Of a stretch of DNA of 64,000 nucleotides, positions 53,350 to 64,000 are shown piece by piece. Each line of letters begins with the position of its first letter. Within the stretch, counting starts at the first letter, position 1. This DNA is from Undaria pinnatifida (Eukaryota > Sar > Phaeophyceae > Laminariales > Alariaceae): assembly GCA_012845835.1 (NCBI GenBank), contig JABAKD010000018.1, positions 6,503,862-6,567,861 on the forward strand, written 5' to 3'. The notes beneath the pieces were generated by a model. It saw only the letters and a program-made list of their open reading frames with translations. It was not told the DNA's origin and searched no databases. Both the position numbers and the translations under genes were made by a program.

Positions 53350-55780
53350 AAAAAAAGCGATTATAGCCGACTGTTGTGGTCTGGCATAGTATATGGCGGC
53401 AGCGGCCGACGGTGGGACGCGGTTATTGCTTACGGCGGTAAAAGCTAGCTATCGTGGAACACACCACCAACAAATGTGCTTGTAGCTGCGAAATACACAC
53501 GGGATTCTGCAAATGTTGTTTTCAAGAGGCTGGCAGGGAGGCGGAGGGTAGGGAGGGGGGGCAGGAGTAGTGAAGAGTTGGATATTTGTACAGGCGGGTA
53601 CACAAGGCTGAAGCATCACCATAATCGGTTCGAGGCGAGCACAACTGCTGAAGTGTTCTTGATATACCGGCATGGTTGTTTCTATTCTAGGTATTTTTTA
53701 TTTTTGAGCTTGTACATTTATATATGAAGGTGTGGTTGCGTCAAAACACCACATGCTATTTTGAAATTTGCTTATTTGTAATGCGTATTTGGTCGTTCGA
53801 CAATGTGCAGCATGCGCTTGAACGTCGATCACCCGTAAGCGTTCCTGCAATACATATCGTGTCGTCCGTATACAAGATATTGGTAGCACTGATGTCACCA
53901 TCGCGTCCTGTGAACACATGGATCCAGACGGTACCTCGAATGTACTCTATCTATCGAACACACATCTCCCGGGGGAAAAGTGCAAATCGATGGCGTTCAT
54001 TCAAAGATTAGCTCATCATGATGTACCAGATACTTGCTACGTGAAAGCGTGAATTGGCTAATTGATATGCTGATGCTATAGATTATTCCGCCAAGATGCG
54101 TATACATAGCTCAAATGAATAGACAGACAGAAACATACAACCAGATATGCTTCACACAGGAGATCTCCACTCACACCGGGGAATTACAAAACTGACTGGA
54201 TATTGAATCAAAATGAACGTTGATAAAAAGACGCTGCGAAGGTCCTCCCAATCAGCTGTGGTGAAGAAGAACTTAGACTGCCCCGACATTCGTGCGGTCG
54301 CGGCCGTGGTCGAGTACCTACGGGTAGAAGGACCCTTGCAATAGTCACACGCGGAGGGGCCAGGCTTCCTGTTCCCGAGCGTTCTAGAGGGGGGTGGCAA
54401 AGCAATACTGGCGTTGACGCCAGCAAAAATGACTAACAACTTCCAAAACCCGCCTGTGGGCGGCGGCCATGGAGGAATTGCGGTACACGATGCACTTCTT
54501 CCGAGTAGAACGGGTGGCGAGCCATAGCATAGACGGTACAACGACGGAGGTACGTGAGGCGGAAGTCCACAGCCTTCGCACGCAGATATGTCGAAGGAAA
54601 AGCGTTCGAGGCCGCTGCGGAAGTCTAGCACTTGAAACAGTGTTCGTAGATGCGGACATCTGCGGCCCTGCTATTGGGCATTGACCGTTCCCACGGGACA
54701 ATCGAAACGTCGGTCCCACTAGAAACCAAGGTAGGTGTTTGGGTACAATACGGTTGAAACCAAACCCGGACAATGAGAGACGACCAGGCCGAGGCATTGA
54801 AAATTGGGTAACGTAAGACGGTATGGGTGTTGTATCATGCCGCATCAGCGAGGCCTCATTGATCCCAAACAAAGTACACATTCAAAAGCTACGACAAGAT
54901 GTTTCAACGGGGACACAACAAGTGTTCCTCAGATTGCAGAAAGCCTCGTGATTACACAGACCGAGATATGATCTCGCTCCCCTCTTCATCCACCCAACAG
55001 CAACACGACAAAGAAGGAAATGGGTGGAGAATCACAGACAGCCCCGCCTGCCGGTCGTGGTGCGCGAAGCTCGCCGACAAAGGCACCAGATTTTGACGCT
55101 TAAAACGATAGATGTAGCATATGCTTTGGCCTTTTCGGTTCCTGAACGACGGGGCTCTTTCACTCAAAATTGTCCGAATGGTGTTCTTGTTTGTGAATCT
55201 GATTGGTTGGTATACCTAAGCCATGGGTTTGTCCATCTGGCTGCACGTTCAGCAGAGTGCAGTTTGTGGGTGACGTACTGTATTGATGGTATTAATAGTA
55301 TAGAACCCCCCCAAAAGTGGTTAGGAGCCTCGGAAACAAACCGGTGCACACGCCTCTATCGTAGCATATGTTTTTCGCTGCGCTATAGTTTAGAGTAATG
55401 ACCAAGATTCAAGATATGCGGTATAACGTGTTCTTAATTACTTGATTCAATGGTATGGAATAGTTTACTTCGGGTTAGGAAAACTGCTTTTTTTGTTCCG
55501 TGTTCGGGTAGATGGCAAACCGCGTGTCCTCATCATGCGTAGGGAGCGCTTGGGGGCAAGCGAGACAAAAAGGCACGGAAATGACTGCGTACCCCGCTGA
55601 TACTGGAGGGTGCAAGGGCTACATTATCATAGAAATGTAGCCGAACTGTTACGAGAGACTATGTGCTTGGGTAGGTGCTATACTTGAGATAGTGTAAGAC
55701 ACGTCCTTTGTCAAAAAAATTATCCATCCTAAAACCAATACACCGGTTTTATGTAAATCTACCATCACTGCAAGTACTGC
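53350..55780. other. No gene recognised
   Basis: A minus-strand frame at 54384-54881 (165 codons) shows no domain. 55090-55400 carries a dispersed repeat (GACGGGGCTC.TT.CACTCAAAATTGTC; GGTATACCTAAGCCATG) related to 18915-19130, 38150-38300 and 58950-59110. Confidence 0.45.
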
Positions 55781-55786
55781 ATACGA

Positions 55787-56330
55787 GTGTTACTAACACG
55801 TGCGAGCGATCAATTGTTACAAGAGACTCTGCTTTACGGTTGCATGACGTGGAGCCAGAAGAAGTCTGACTATGACAGCCTACGACGGGGTCACCGCTCC
55901 ATGCTCCCCCGACGCCTTGGATGGCGGAAACGGAAGCGCGACGACCACACCCTATCGTACGCCGATGCGCTTGCCAAGACAGCTTCCGAGAGCATAGAGG
56001 CGATAGTGCGCAAACGGACGATATTGTTGCGAGGATTCGTAGCACATATGGGGGAGGAGTGCCTGCCACAGAGGGTGATGTTTGGGGAGCTTGTTGGGGG
56101 TAAGGGCTACTCAGGGGGGCAAGAGAAAGACTGGATGGATCATCTGAAGAATGATATGTCGGTCTTTGGAATGAGATTCGAAGGATGGCGAAATGCTGCT
56201 CAAAAGGCTGGCTGATGGTTTCGACGAGTAGAGGAGGGAGCCGAGTTGTTCATGCGGAATTGGCATGAAACGGAGAGAAGCGAAGCTGCAGAGCGACGCG
56301 CAAAGGCTGCGTTAGCGCCATTCACCGTCG
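55787..56330 (+). mobile_element. Non-LTR retrotransposon fragment (RT C-terminal region)
   Basis: LLYGCMTWSQKKSDYDSLRR, HRSMLPRRLGWRKRKRDDHT and RGFVAHMGEECLPQRVMFGE follow the LLYG.E.W..........R..RR.LG pattern after the RT core of CR1/Jockey-type elements. A TGA at 56213 breaks the frame, after which ELFMRNWHETERSEAAERRA continues it. The 5' part is missing. Confidence 0.72.
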
Positions 56331-56343
56331 GCATCTCTAAGCG

Positions 56344-56558
56344 GCCGGGGGGAGGGGGGAGGGGGGGAGGGGGGAGGGGGGAGGGGGGGAGGGGGGAGAG
56401 GGGGGGAGGGGGAGGGGGGGGAGGGGGGAGGGGGGGGGGAGGGGGGAGGGGGGGGGGGAGGGGGGGAGGGGGGGGGGAGGGGGGAGGGGAGGGGGGGGGG
56501 GGGGGGAGGGGGGGAGGGAGGGAGGGGGAAGGGGGGAAGGGGGAAAGGGGGGGGGTCA
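56344..56558 (+). repeat. 215-nt G-rich purine tract
   Basis: Almost pure GGGGGGA repeats with no pyrimidine after the first few bases; likely able to form G-quadruplex or triplex. It directly follows the LINE fragment. Confidence 0.9.
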
Positions 56559-57540
56559 TGCTCAAGAGAGTCTGGGCTTGGCCATCATCGTCTAGAAAGT
56601 TGTGGGCCTTCTAATGGCCGTTACAAGATAGCATAAGACCACCCTGACTTCTTCGCCATGTTGCGTTCTCTCCTCAGTGCCATTGATGATGCACTTGATA
56701 CCCAATGCTGTGTTTAGCCAGTTCCTAAGGTCTGCTAGTACGATATTTGTTTTTGTCCTTCTATTTTCCTTTCCATGCTTCCTCTTCTTGTCTGACCTTT
56801 TCTTGCTTTTGTTGTCTTTTTCTTTTCTTTCCTTTCCTTTTTCGTTTTTTTTCGTTTCGCTCCATTCTCTTTTCTTTTCTTTCCTTTACGTTCTTTTCTT
56901 TTCTTTTTTTTATTGTTACTTGACTTGCGTCTGTCGTGCGTATGCGTAGTGATAGATACTACGTGATATATATATACGTGGTAGTCTTCCTTGGGTGGCA
57001 AGCGGTATATTCGGTTTCTGCAGGAGTGAGTAATGAGACGCATGCACCGGTATGGACCTGGCATATCGTAGACTGACTCCCGATTTCACTTTTATATGTT
57101 TCTGGTGGAGGAATGCATTGCGTCAGCTGTGATATATGCGTGTACCACCTTAGGTTGTTTGTGTTATTGCCGGGGGCATTTCTCAGCCCCAGAGTGACTG
57201 GAGCCTGTCCTGAGACCATAGACTTGATTGTGCGAGTTAACGTGAGAACAACAACAACAACAACAACAAGAGCAACAACAACCCGAGACGACTTTCTGCC
57301 CAGTAGTCGGGCATGCCCACATACTGCCCCGTCGCAGTACCCTGGCACCGCAACTTAGGCACTTTGACAACCCTATGCCTTCGTAGCGGCAGGAACCACG
57401 GCAACTACGCCAATTTACGATCCAAGCACAGCATTTATGCACTACGCAGTCCTTTCCCGAATTCCTAGCAACTTCCACACTCTTCGACGTTCCCAGGCCT
57501 CGGAAGGCAATGAATGGCGGAGCAAAAGGCGGGATGTTTG
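56559..57540. other. No gene recognised
   Basis: T/C-rich low complexity at 56740-56920 and a (CAA)n run at 57248-57285. Frames here show no domain. Confidence 0.45.
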
Positions 57541-57690
57541 AAAAAAAAAATCATAATACATTTCAGCTGTGAGATGGACCAGAAACTAATTTGATAATAA
57601 CTCAGCTTTGCAAGGTGCATGTGATACTTCGATCGCGCGTGTTACGTGGTATTTATACCCTTGTGAAGGGTACAGGTCGGTGACACATAC
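57541..57690 (+). repeat. G-tract dispersed repeat, 5' end only
   Basis: TTTCAGCTGTGAGATGGACC..GATACTTCGATCGCGCGTGTTACG..GTACAGGTCGGTGAC matches the start of the family. Confidence 0.6.
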
Positions 57691-58012
57691 CATACCCTGA
57701 GAAGTGCACAGCCACAGGAAAACAAAACATGCACAAGTTCTGCATGCAAGCAAGTATCGTCCAGCCTTGGCTCCACCTCTGCCGCGCTTCTCTCGATTAC
57801 TCTGTTTTTGAGCTCTGCCCGGTGACGCCTAACTATCCGGTTACATGGAGAAGTATGTGCCACCTAGCTCTTATTATGTACAACATGTTCATGGCGACCA
57901 AGTATCGTTTCACTATCTTTCACTATAAGTAGTCTCGGCATGTACACGTCTCCGGCGTCTCGTTTCGTTGATCCCGCTCGATGAGGCCGCCCGGATGCGG
58001 CAACCCAGCCGA

Positions 58013-58132
58013 TCAGGACATCCCCGAGGCCACCGAATTCATCATTCCACCCTGGCGTAGACCATTGAAGACCGGAACTGTTCCGGGGACGACGGCTCCT
58101 ACTACGGCCACAGCCACAGCGCCTACCGCGGC
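58013..58132 (-). CDS. LRAT-like gene, last exon
   Basis: The acceptor is GTCAGTCTCAG (the earlier CTGTCAG adds Ser-Gln and is also in phase, resembling the family's S.Q). It encodes AAVGAVAVAVVGAVVPGTVP, a hydrophobic helix, then GLRQGGMMNSVASGMS and TGA at 58015-58013. Confidence 0.8.
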   Translation of the reverse strand, partial: AAVGAVAVAVVGAVVPGTVPVFNGLRQGGMMNSVASGMS

Positions 58133-61100
58133 CTGAGACTGACAGTCGCATATATGGGAAGGGGCGGGGTGTGTACTCAGTTTGTGCATGGCCGTAGTCG
58201 TATGACCATAGGCCCTCGCGTCCCTACTATGCCGGGACGGAGCACGTCGAGTTTTCACCAACCAGGTTGCAGACGTTGTTTGTACCAAGCGTGAAGCGTC
58301 GTGAGGTGTTCGGCGAGTCGCATGAAGGGTGAACTGCATCTAAGAACCGGTCGTAAGACGCACTTCGCACCTTGTGCACCCAAGGACCGGTCGTAAGACG
58401 GACTTCGCGCCTTGTGCCTGCTTTCTTGCTTATGGATGACAATGCCAATGGGCTAATTTGTTTCCTGGTTGTGCCACTTCAGCGACAGCAATGCCATTAG
58501 GGGTATTACTATGTAGCTGCCTCGTGGGTGTCTTACCATGTGCACACTACGTGATACGATAATTCCGCTTGTGCAGAGTTATAGGGTTCTCCACCCTGAT
58601 CAATATTATCTAACTCGAAAACCATCAAGATGTTCGCCAAAAAACACAATCCCGGCACCTGGTTGTCTAAGCACGGGCATACTTCACAGCGTCGTTGCCA
58701 ACCAACGCAGCCCCAATGTACATAAAATATTGCGCAGCGTCGGTGTCAACCGAGGCCAACTATTATGTTTACAAGCGGGAGGGGGGGGGGGGGGGCGGGG
58801 GTCAGAATGAACCTCAGCTGAAGCTAAAATCTCTACAGGTTTCTGGCACATGCGCGATAGACGAGGGCAAATGAATGGTATATTTGCTCCTCGTGCTTAT
58901 TTGACAGCAAGCATATGCAGCAAGTGAGCTGAAAACATTAACAAATGGCGCATGCTACGATAGAAGTAAACTTGGGCTATTTGTTTGCTGAATGGTGGCG
59001 CTCCTTGGCACAAAATCGTCGAAAATGGGCCATTTTGGTAGCATAATAATAGTAGTTTTGCACCTAGGCCAAGCAATTTTTCATCTGGTAGCAGTCTTAT
59101 TTGTATTTGTCCAAATCTGTGTTTGGGAGAGGTCTTGAGTTCCCAGATGCAGAAAAACTCAGAACATACGTACTGCACCTCTGTTGTTAGCATGCGTCAA
59201 ATGTACGCCATCTATCTGTCAATAAACCACTTACGCTATTGCTCGCTCCTGTCCTGCAGAAGGTGCTGAAGTGCTCGCAGTTGTTCTCGAGCAAGTCGTA
59301 CTCGTTATTTTTCTGGAACTCCTTATGCCTCAAGGCAATCCGCGCAAGTTTAAGCGTGTCTGCTCTGGCTTCTTCGCTGTCCCTGCTGTAGATGATCACC
59401 TGGAAGCTTGCGCAGCCTGCCCAAGCGTATTTCAAGAGTTCGTTCGAGCCGGTTGCAAACGCAACGAGGGGGAAGGGGACTGCGTCAGCACTGCTTGCCT
59501 TGGCTGGCGGCCTAACAACGAATACCGGCAGCGTGGTGAAACACGAATATGATAGCAGTTATAATGGCAGTTATATGATAGCAGTTATGATAGCAGTCAT
59601 AATGGCAGTTATGATGCAGTTATGATAGCAGTTGTGATAGCAGTTGTGATAGCAGTCGGACCATGGACAGGATTACGGTAGGGGGCAGGGGGGATGCTCA
59701 TACATGTTAATTCCCCTTACGTCACTACCACTTTTGAGGCACTACCACGAGCGATTCTCTACCTCTGTAAAACAGACTTTCTTTAGGGGTTCGTTTGGGC
59801 ATGGTGTAGCTTGTTTTTCCATCGAGGATTCACATCGCATGGTAACAGCAGCACGGAAGCTTAAGACAGCAAGGAACAGGGGCGGGGGGTCCACTCGCAC
59901 GAGGGGATGACCACGAGCCGCAGAAAAAAACGTTCATCAATGATTCCCCTAATGGGGCCTTGGCGCGATCTGATCATTGACGATGATGATATATATGACG
60001 ATATATCGTGAAATATCACGAGATATCAAGATTTGTGATCTGATATCATGATACATGATGAGATGCGATTATGTCGCCTAGCAAAGATGTCGGGAGGCAA
60101 CACTTTCACCCCTTGACAGACAGTGTCAAGGCAAACGCGCTGACAGAGACCTTGACAGAAAAAAACAGGGAAAACGATCGAAAATCCCCGCTTTCTGAAA
60201 AACGCCTGACCATATTATTGAAAAACATGTTTGGGCAAAAGAAAATAGATGAACGGTGTGCGTGTTTTTTAATACGTTTAGGTCTGCAGCAGTAGTAAAT
60301 ATCCCAAATGCGCAGGGAGCAGGGAGTAAGGCAGTGCATAGCAGCGTACGCATGGCGACATTGGTAAGAGACAAGAGACGGCTACGAAACGGTGGATTTC
60401 ACATGTGTTCTACAGAATATTCATGATATTACATGAAAAAATTCTTCCGCACCATCGCCTAGACCTAGCACCATGCGTATAGCAAACCCCTACATCTATG
60501 CGACCTAAAGACCCCCCCCCCCCCGTACCTCCCACCCCCCTCGCCCACAAGAAGGACTAATAGTTTCCACGCACAAGTTGAGCTGCCCCGCCTGTTCCCC
60601 TCCCCCCCCCCCCCCCCCCCCGCCCCCCTTTTGATAAAATTCAGGCCCCCGCGTCCTTAAAAACTCCGCCCTCCCCTCACCGGTTATTCGACCTACAGGA
60701 TTCACTTTATAAACTGATACATTTCCTTCCACAGCTGTCATATTTTGTCTCCCTCAGAAACGGATTTTAGAGTTTCCGCGCACAGACTGCCTAACATCAC
60801 CTTGTTGACCCTGATAGCTACACTGTAGTTGCAAGGGGAGTCACTGACCTATATCCTTAATGAGCTTAATGAGGACACACAACCCGTAATACGCGCGATC
60901 GGAGTATCACACACAGCTTGCAAAGATGAGTTTCGAGAAATATTCGATGTCAAAGCTGAAGTGTATTTTACTTTTTATAATAAAAAAAATACTGTCAAAC
61001 GCGAACGAGCAACAGCGTTACTAACACATTGCCAATTGATTGTCCTTCCATGACGGTGGTGCGTACGAAATAAGCACAGAGTGTTGCTGTACGTACGTCG

Positions 61101-63768
61101 CATGCACCGGGTACATGTTTGGTATGCATATGTTTTTCGCGTGCTGCGTGTTGCATGGTGGTTGCGTGCGCGTTGTCGTCAGCCGTCATCCTGCCGCCTG
61201 CCGACGACGGCATCACAACTTCCACGTTTTCATGTTGAATCAACAGAATAAATGCCAGATCTGTTGCTGGTGCAAACCACCTCTACTGCTGACTACTGGC
61301 TGCCCATGTCTTGCTCGGTCTGCTGCCGCGGCCGCTGTGCGGCTGTTGTGTTGCTCGGCATGGCAGCACGCACGCCCAAATAACAAGTAACATAAATAGG
61401 GGGTTTCACATATATACGTAATGAAGCGTTTTTCTACCGGGGATAGGGGTAATAACAGTCTATATATCTTTTCCGACCACCTACACGATCGCCTAGACCT
61501 AGCACCACGCGTATAACAAGCTGCTACATATCTTTGATCTCACAGCCGAAGTGTATTTGAATATTATTTGTGACCTAAACCTCCTAAAAATCCCCCCTCC
61601 CCCCTCTTGCTCTCCCTTACTCAAACGCCCCACCAAATATCAAAATCCGCCACATTAATAAACACTTCACGCACAGGATATCACCTCATTATCTTTCGAG
61701 AGCCATCCATGCCGCTGTGTTTCCCCCCCCCCCCCCCCCCCCCCTCCAACGCCCCCTCTTTCCCGACCACCTGCACGATCGCCTAGACCTAGCACCACGC
61801 GTATAACAAGCTGATACATATCTTTGATCTCACAGCCGAAGTGTATTTGAATATTATTTGTGACCTAAACCTCCTAAAAAATCCCCCCCCCCCCCCCCCC
61901 CGCCTCTTGCTCTCCCTTACTCAAACGCCCCACCAAATATCGAAATCCGCCACATTAATAAACACTTCACGAACAGGATATCACCTCATTATCTTTCGAG
62001 AGCCATCCATGCCGCTGTGTTCCTTCCCCCCCCCCCCCCCCCCCCCCCCCCGCCTCGAACGCCCCCTTCTTCCCCATCACCCGCACCTTCGCCTAGACCT
62101 AGCACCACACGTATAACAAACCCCTCACCTAAAGCCCTCCCCCCCCCACCCACCCCCCCCACACCCCCCACACCCCACCCCCGCCCCCACCCCCCACCCT
62201 TCCCCCCCCAACCCAACCCAACCCCACCCGCTCGAACACTCCACCCTCTCTTTACTCACTGATTGTACGATTTACCCCAGGATATACACGATAAACTGAT
62301 GTATTATTTCCAAAAATGTCACATTTATCCCCTCGAAATAATGTATAGTTTCCAGGCACATATCGAGCTGCCCCCCCCCCCCCCCCCCCCCCCCCCCGCC
62401 CCCAATAATATACTGGTGCCAAAACCGTCAGATTTATCCCCTCGAAAGGATTTATAGCTTACATGCACAAATTGCCCCTTCCCCCCCCCCTCCCCCCCGC
62501 CCCCCTCCAAACCCGCTCGCTTTTGATCAAAACCAGGCCCCCCCTTTCCCTTCACAGCTGTCAGATTTTGTCCCCCTCAGAAACGGGTTTTATAGTTTCC
62601 GCGCACAGACTGACTAAAATCATCTTGTTGACCCTGATAGCTACACTGTAGCTATAAGGGGAGTCGCCGACCTATATCCTTAATGAGGACACACAACTCG
62701 TAATGCGCGCGATCGGAGTATCACACACAGCTTGCAAAGATGAGTTTCGACGAAATCTTCGATCTCACAGCTGGAGTGTATTTTAATTTTTTTAATATAT
62801 TTAGGCATGGAGATCTGGCTTGACAGGCAGTCTTGACAGACAGACAGCTTGACAATGACGTGTCTCCTGACATCTTTGTCGCCTATTCCGTCAGTCAAGA
62901 AGTCTGCAAGTCACACATTGTTTTTGTGTCAAACATCGCCACCTACCTGTTGTTGTAGTTGGCCGTTGACTCGTAAACGTTCGCAGAGGCAGGGGCATAT
63001 GACAGAGCATCAAGGAACGAGGGTGGTTGGTGGCGCATGCGTCACCATTTTAGCGGGGGCCTTCTACCCCCCTCCCGAGCACGCCTGGCTATGGTGGCCT
63101 CACTAGTTGTAGCAGCCCCCATGGATAAACCGGTGAAGCTCGTATCAGGGAAGAAAAATGAGAGCCGTATAGTCTAGTCTATACACTGGAATGAATTACG
63201 TGTGTACCAGGTATAGTCTAATGCCTACAAGCACGCGAAACATGTAGACTATTTTGTGTAAATAAATATGCCAATCACAACAAGGTACATGATATCTCAT
63301 GATCGCCGACACGATGTTGTGTGGGAAAAGCATAGTCTAATGCATGAATTGTTTGTTCCGGGGAGACACAGATTAGACTATTATAAATGGTCTAGACTAC
63401 ATAAATACGTTTAGACTATATCCTGTTATCAGATGTACCAGGCATCCATTTTTTCCCGCATTTGGGGAAGACGACATAGTTTTTGGGGCAAAAAATGGTA
63501 CTGTTTTTGTATAATGTTTCCCTCACCCGCCAAAAAGGTGCCCATGGATACCTCCATCGGGGGGCTGTTGGCAGTCCGGTGGCACACCCGCCCCTTTCCG
63601 AGATAGATGCCATGGTGCCAAATTAGCATTGTAATGCTTCTGGCAATCGCGTCCCCGGGCCTAGGGCTGGAGGAGGATACCGTCCAATCTTTATATTGGA
63701 TTGTTGAGCGATGGAGCAGGTCCCGGGTCAAGTTTCGACCGCGGATCCTCTGACACACGTCCTCCACG
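58013..63768 (-). CDS. LRAT / NlpC-P60-like domain protein, three recognised exons
   Basis: Minus-strand exons in order: 63768-63527, 59416-59235, 58132-58013, phases 1 and 0. The first exon has PRPGDAIARSITMLIWHHG followed by IYLGKGRVCHRTA; the two catalytic-type His are 12 residues apart (HHGIYLGKGRVCH). The second has NNEYDLLENNCEHFSTFCRTG with the nucleophile Cys of the NCEHF box. The third has a hydrophobic Ala/Val/Gly helix and ends LRQGGMMNSVASGMS then TGA, the usual C-terminal helix of plant-type LRAT-domain proteins. LRAT-domain enzymes form acyl-thioester intermediates and act on phospholipids or other acyl esters; the substrate here is unknown. The first exon opens after acceptor ACACCACAG in phase 2, so a start exon lies upstream, probably outside the window. 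Confidence 0.88.
58158..58600 (-). mobile_element. SINE-like retroposon, near full length, in the last LRAT-gene intron
   Basis: The reverse of the family from 3' (GTGTACTCAGTTTGTGCATGGCC) to 5' (AGGGTTCTCCACCCT). It contains an internal tandem duplication of about 45 bp (ACCGGTCGTAAGACG..CTTCG.) at 58345-58420. Confidence 0.8.
59235..59416 (-). CDS. LRAT-like gene, exon with the NCEHF catalytic Cys
   Basis: The acceptor is CTTGGGCAG, phase 1; a nearer CTTCCAG would not match phase. The perfect donor is AGC|GTAAGT. It encodes CASFQVIIYSRDSEEARADT, then LARIALRHKEF and NEYDLLENNCEHFSTFCRTG. Confidence 0.9.
59548..59662 (+). repeat. GATAGCAGTTAT-type 12-bp repeat
   Basis: About nine units of [GA]AT[AG]GCAGTTAT with small variations, in LRAT-gene intron sequence. 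Confidence 0.8.
60425..60990 (-). repeat. G-tract dispersed repeat copy in LRAT-gene intron
   Basis: CGCCTAGACCTAGCACCATG, ACCGGTTATTCGACCTACAGG, CTGCCTAACATCACC.TGTTGACC and GATCGGAGTATCACACACAGC appear in family order. Confidence 0.7.
61470..62805 (-). repeat. G-tract dispersed repeat, long copy with internal 300-bp duplication
   Basis: The block with ATATCTTTGATCTCACAGCC, CACCAAATATC.AAATCCGCC and CTTTCGAGAGCCATCCATGC is repeated at 61500-61745 and 61815-62045, separated by C-runs. The rest follows the copy at 1584-3065 in reverse. It is the same strand as the LRAT-like gene and fills its intron. Confidence 0.75.
63165..63420. repeat. Cluster of TAGTCTA/TAGACTA words
   Basis: At least eight occurrences on both strands in 255 bp (63170, 63175, 63217, 63246, 63333, 63374, 63390, 63412), e.g. 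ATGGTCTAGACTACA. It lies just inside the intron after the LRAT His-box exon. Confidence 0.6.
63527..63768 (-). CDS. LRAT-like gene, exon with the His box
   Basis: An in-frame TGA lies just upstream, so the exon must begin near acceptor CCAACACCACAG. The donor is GCGG|GTGAGG, phase 1. It reads GDAIARSITMLIWHHGIYLG and ends MGTFLAG, matching the (E)FL.G segment of LRAT domains. Confidence 0.87.
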
Positions 63769-64000
63769 CTGTGGTGTTGGAAATAGGGTAGTCAGGCGGC
63801 AAGGCGACACGTACGTGGTGACAGAATCAGCGGCATATAGTCCAAGGAAAAAAAATGTTTTCAAGGCCGTTTTTATCGAAGTTTTTTTTCGGAAAAAACC
63901 TTTTCCAACTTTTTTGTTCTTGAAAATCGAATTATAAAGAAGGCGAAACAAAATGGAAACTCTGGAAATTCACCAGCGTGCAAAAAAAAAAATGGGAAAG

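Noticed and set aside
54384-54881. 165-codon minus-strand frame
   Set aside because: No family recognised; composition and the antisense frame give no support.
56200-56614. Gly/Arg and Pro/Ser-rich frames
   Set aside because: Translation of a pure G-rich purine tract.

Overview
This looks like nuclear DNA of an intron-rich eukaryote. Proteins are recognisable only as short exons joined in phase by GT-AG (once GC-AG) introns of 0.2 to 6.6 kb. Intergenic and intronic DNA is packed with poly-C/poly-G tracts, tandem repeats, MITEs and retroposon remains. There are no operons, ribosome-binding sites or CRISPR. Large introns, donors dominated by GTG and C-rich tracts before acceptors would suit a brown alga or another large-genome stramenopile. 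That placement is an inference and is not proven by any marker gene.

Three multi-exon genes can be supported. (1) Plus strand, 16312-36620: a CNNM/Mam3-type membrane protein (DUF21 plus a CBS pair) in 11 recognised exons, 792 codons open in one frame across ten introns; the start codon lies in an unrecognised upstream exon. (2) Plus strand, about 44899-52356: a six-exon model with a membrane segment, seven IQ-like motifs (five in 46-residue repeats), a basic stretch, a RanBP2/NZF zinc finger and a UIM; the architecture is unfamiliar to me. (3) Minus strand, 63768-58013: an LRAT/NlpC-P60-like protein in three recognised exons holding the complete His-His-Cys set; its 5' end is probably beyond the window.

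Layout: 1-16.2 kb is repeat-rich without a supportable gene (G-tract repeats, 516-bp tandem repeats, tRNA-like repeats, a TIR element with perfect 56-bp ends and an older relative, TTGACGG palindrome arrays). 16.3-36.6 kb is the CNNM gene; its introns hold an initiator-tRNA-like array, LINE 3' ends, a SINE-like family and a mariner-like MITE. 36.6-44.8 kb is degenerate tandem arrays and duplications. 44.9-52.4 kb is the IQ/zinc-finger/UIM gene. 52.4-57.9 kb holds a LINE fragment and a giant purine tract. 58.0-63.8 kb is the LRAT gene, with G-tract repeats filling its 4.1-kb intron.

The most striking pattern is in the CNNM gene. Retroposons that end in GAGTAC followed by poly-C lie directly upstream of several 3' splice sites, so their tails make up the pyrimidine tract. 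Decayed copies of exon ends (exons 4, 6, 7, 10 and 11) lie in the adjacent introns or flank. At exons 6, 7 and 10 the copies flank the inserted elements. This looks like repeated insertion at exon borders with unusually long target-site duplications.
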